From JAWLCA01 sp050485905 (lineage in GTDB: Bacteria > Pseudomonadota > Alphaproteobacteria > Rhodobacterales > Rhodobacteraceae), in contig JBJHCH010000082.1 of NCBI GenBank assembly GCA_050485905.1, positions 1 to 17,776 on the forward strand: a stretch of DNA of 17,776 nt. The letters run 5' to 3'. The first letter of the stretch is position 1, and each line of letters starts with the position of its first letter. Position numbers and translations under genes: made by a program. Below are positions 15,826 through 17,776 of the stretch, piece by piece. The notes below the pieces were generated by a model. The model was not told the origin of the DNA. It saw only the letters and a program-made list of their open reading frames with translations, and made no database searches.

Positions 15826-16553
15826 CCGCCCTGCCCGACCGCACCGAGAAGAAACTGGGGTTGGTGATCGACCTCGATACCTGTGTCGGCTGCCATGCCT
15901 GCGTGACCAGTTGCAAGGAGTGGAACAGCCAGGGCTATGGCGCGCCGCTTTCGGATGTCGATGCCTACGGGGCGGACCCCGTCGGCACCTTCCTGAACCG
16001 CGTGCATACGTTCGAGGTGACGCGGGACGCAGGCCCGCCGATGGTCGTCCATTTCCCCCGCTCCTGCCTGCATTGCGAGGATGCGCCCTGCGTCACCGTC
16101 TGCCCCACCGGGGCCAGCTACAAGCGGGCCGAGGACGGGATCGTGCTGGTGAATGAGGATGCCTGCATCGGCTGCGGCCTTTGTGCCTGGGCCTGTCCCT
16201 ATGGCGCGCGCGAGATGGATGCGGATGCGGGCGTGATGAAGAAATGCACCCTCTGCGTGGACCGGATTTACAACGACGAACTGGCCGAGGCTGACCGCGT
16301 GCCCGCCTGCGTCAAGGCCTGCCCGGCCGGCGCGCGGCATTTCGGTGACCTGGGCGACCCCGACAGCGCGGTCAGCCGCCTGTCGGCCGCGCGGGGGGGC
16401 ATGGATCTGATGCCGGAGCAGGGCACGAAGCCGGTGAACCGCTACCTGCCGCCGCGCGGGCGCGACACGCTGGCCGCAGCCCCCCTGCAGCCGGTGGCGG
16501 CGGATGCGACCGGCTTCCTCGGCTGGATCGACCGCGCGCTGGGGCGGCTCTGA
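15822..16553 (+). CDS. soeB: Sulfite-oxidizing enzyme, 4Fe-4S electron-transfer subunit
   Basis: SoeB relays electrons from the SoeA molybdenum site to the membrane anchor. The 243-residue protein has 16 cysteines in four ferredoxin-type groups, enough for four 4Fe-4S clusters: 21/24/27/31, 82/85/90/94, 115/118/121/125 and 142/145/163/167, by position along the chain. Actual ligand sets are shared between groups in this DmsB/NrfC-like family. No signal peptide is present, consistent with a cytoplasmic location. The ATG at 15822 overlaps the soeA stop as ATGA, and soeC starts on the last base of the soeB stop, so the three genes are translationally coupled. Confidence 0.88.
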   Translation: MTALPDRTEKKLGLVIDLDTCVGCHACVTSCKEWNSQGYGAPLSDVDAYGADPVGTFLNRVHTFEVTRDAGPPMVVHFPRSCLHCEDAPCVTVCPTGASYKRAEDGIVLVNEDACIGCGLCAWACPYGAREMDADAGVMKKCTLCVDRIYNDELAEADRVPACVKACPAGARHFGDLGDPDSAVSRLSAARGGMDLMPEQGTKPVNRYLPPRGRDTLAAAPLQPVAADATGFLGWIDRALGRL

Positions 16554-17428
16554 TGCACCCGGCGCCGTCGCTCATCGTCTTCACGGTTCTGTCTGGCCTC
16601 GGCTTCGGCCTGCTGGCGATGCTGGGGCTTGGCCTGCGCGCGCCGGTGGGCTGGGTCGCCTTCGGCTATTACGCGATGGGCTACGGGCTGGCGGGCGCGG
16701 GGCTGATGGCCTCGGCCTTCCACCTCGGCCACCCGGAACGGGCGCTGCGGGCCTTTACCCAGTGGCGCACAAGCTGGCTGTCGCGTGAGGCGGTTCTCTC
16801 GGCCGCCACGCTGGCGCTGCTGGCCCCGCATGCGGCGGGGGCGGTGTTCTGGTCCACACCGCTGCCGCTCCTCGGTGCCATCGGCGGCGGGCTGGCGCTG
16901 GCCACGGTGGCGGCGACGGCGATGATCTACGGGCAATTGAAAACCGTGCCGCGCTGGCAGAACTGGACCACGCCGACGGTGTTCCTGACCGCCGCACTGG
17001 CGGGCGGCGCGCTGCTGGCCGGGCTGACGGCCCTTGCCGGTTACCTGCTGGCGCTGCTGGCGCTGTCGCTTGTGGCGCATTGGCAGATCGGTGACCTGCG
17101 CTTCGCCAACTCGGGCAGCACGATGGGCACGGCGACGGGGCTGGAGCGGCTGGGCGCGCTGCGGCTGCTCGCCCCGCCGCACACGGGCGGCAACTACCTG
17201 CTGAAGGAGATGGTGCATGTCGTCGGCCGCCGCCACGCGCTGAAGCTGCGGCTGCTCGCGCTGGCCCTCGCCGCCGTGCTGCCGGCAGTGCTGCTGGCGG
17301 TCGGGCCGGCCAGCTACGCTGCCGTCGGGCTGGCCGCAGTCCTGCACCTGCTGGGCATGCTCGCCGCGCGCTGGCTGTTCTTTGCCGAGGCAGAGCATGT
17401 CGTGGGCCTTTACTACGGGCGCCGCTGA
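16553..17428 (+). CDS. soeC: Sulfite-oxidizing enzyme, membrane anchor (DmsC-like)
   Basis: SoeC anchors the complex to the inner membrane and should pass electrons to the quinone pool. This 291-residue, strongly hydrophobic protein has about eight predicted helices. It carries DmsC-family marks: SAFHLGHPERALRAFTQWRTSWLSREA (about 59-85), and ARWLFFAEAEHVVGLYYG near the C-terminus. The start codon shares one base with the soeB stop (TGATG). Membership of DmsC rather than NrfD type is judged from these two blocks. Together with a signal-less catalytic subunit it supports the SoeABC assignment. Confidence 0.85.
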   Translation: MHPAPSLIVFTVLSGLGFGLLAMLGLGLRAPVGWVAFGYYAMGYGLAGAGLMASAFHLGHPERALRAFTQWRTSWLSREAVLSAATLALLAPHAAGAVFWSTPLPLLGAIGGGLALATVAATAMIYGQLKTVPRWQNWTTPTVFLTAALAGGALLAGLTALAGYLLALLALSLVAHWQIGDLRFANSGSTMGTATGLERLGALRLLAPPHTGGNYLLKEMVHVVGRRHALKLRLLALALAAVLPAVLLAVGPASYAAVGLAAVLHLLGMLAARWLFFAEAEHVVGLYYGRR

Positions 17429-17476
17429 CCCCGCGATATGGCGCGCAGACCCGCGTCGTGCTACGGCCCGCGGACC

Positions 17477-17776
17477 ATGACCGCCCCCACCCGCCCCCTG
17501 CCCTTTGCCGAGTTCGTGGCGCTGATGGCGATGCTCTTCGCGCTGACCGCGCTGAGCATCGACGCCATGCTGCCCGCCCTGCCGCAGATCGCCGCCGACC
17601 TGTCGCCCGGCGCGCCCAACACCGCGCAGCTGGTCGTCACCAGCTTCGTCCTCGGCCTCGGCCTCGGCACGCTGATCATGGGGCCGCTGTCGGATGCGAT
17701 GGGCCGGCGGCGGGTCATCGCGCTGGGGATCGGGCTGTACCTGATCGGCTGCGCGCTGGCCGTCGTCGCCGACAGC
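17477..17776 (+). CDS. Bcr/CflA-type MFS exporter, N-terminal part (partial)
   Basis: The first 100 residues of an MFS transporter are present; the gene continues beyond the window. It shows a short polar N-terminus, a first helix with ALSIDAMLPALPQIAADL (about 25-42), a second helix, and the MFS loop GPLSDAMGRRRVIALG (about 69-84). The ID-MLPALP block and the loop match the drug resistance transporter Bcr/CflA subfamily (proton-driven efflux). The start at ATG 17477 is 48 bp after soeC, with no strong ribosome site. Co-transcription with soeABC is possible, but a role in sulfite or sulfate export is only speculation. Confidence 0.75.
   Translation, partial: MTAPTRPLPFAEFVALMAMLFALTALSIDAMLPALPQIAADLSPGAPNTAQLVVTSFVLGLGLGTLIMGPLSDAMGRRRVIALGIGLYLIGCALAVVADS

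Noticed and set aside
13006..17428. Assignment as DMSO, polysulfide or thiosulfate reductase
   Set aside because: Those catalytic subunits normally carry a Tat signal and act in the periplasm. This one has no signal, and the adjacent xsc produces sulfite, so SoeABC is the better call.
1..17776. CRISPR arrays, insertion sequences, tRNA or rRNA genes, prophage or toxin-antitoxin genes
   Set aside because: I looked for regularly spaced long repeats, transposase motifs, terminal inverted repeats and conserved RNA sequences and saw none. The window reads as ordinary metabolic DNA.

Overview
The window is high-GC DNA from an alphaproteobacterium, most likely a Rhodobacteraceae member (Roseobacter/Paracoccus/Rhodobacter group). 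The assignment rests on the gene set and its order (tpa/tauR divergent, then tauABC, xsc and soeABC), a TAXI-type TRAP transporter, and GC-biased codon use. It holds a nearly self-contained pathway for dissimilating taurine: uptake, deamination, C-S bond cleavage, recovery of energy from acetyl phosphate, and oxidation of the released sulfite.

Layout. At 1-146 (-) is the N-terminus of a Tat-exported family-5 (peptide/nickel type) substrate-binding protein. A divergent intergenic region follows, with a candidate promoter and imperfect direct repeats. At 455-3754 (+) is a TAXI-TRAP transporter: a periplasmic binding protein, then a fused DctQM permease. The permease converges on, and overlaps by 17 bp, the aminotransferase gene tpa (3738-5114, -). 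Divergent from tpa is tauR (5291-6757, +), a MocR-type regulator. Then come tauA, tauB and tauC (6993-9785, an ABC importer), xsc (9889-11667, sulfoacetaldehyde acetyltransferase) and ackA (11676-12815, acetate kinase). After an AT-richer, repeat-containing promoter region comes soeABC (13006-17428), a cytoplasmic molybdopterin/iron-sulfur/membrane-anchor complex best explained as the sulfite-oxidizing enzyme. The window ends in a Bcr/CflA-type MFS exporter gene (17477-17776, truncated).

How it works together. Taurine enters by TauABC and possibly the TRAP system. Tpa moves its amino group to pyruvate, giving sulfoacetaldehyde and alanine. Xsc cleaves sulfoacetaldehyde phosphorolytically to acetyl phosphate and sulfite. 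AckA converts acetyl phosphate to acetate plus ATP. SoeABC oxidises the toxic sulfite to sulfate and feeds electrons to the quinone pool. No pta, no sulfate/sulfite exporter and no alanine dehydrogenase is present in the window.

The most interesting non-coding signals are a family of CTGGCSCTAT-like direct repeats and a second, different repeat array. The CTGGCSCTAT-like elements lie before tpa/tauR, tauA and xsc. Three copies spaced 25-26 then 23 bp precede both tpa and tauA, and two copies 22 bp apart precede xsc; they are the best candidates for TauR operators. The second array is three TGCAT copies at an exact 11-bp period over the predicted soeA promoter, which implies separate control of sulfite oxidation. 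The genes belong to known families; the regulatory layout and the xsc-ackA pairing are the points worth a second look.
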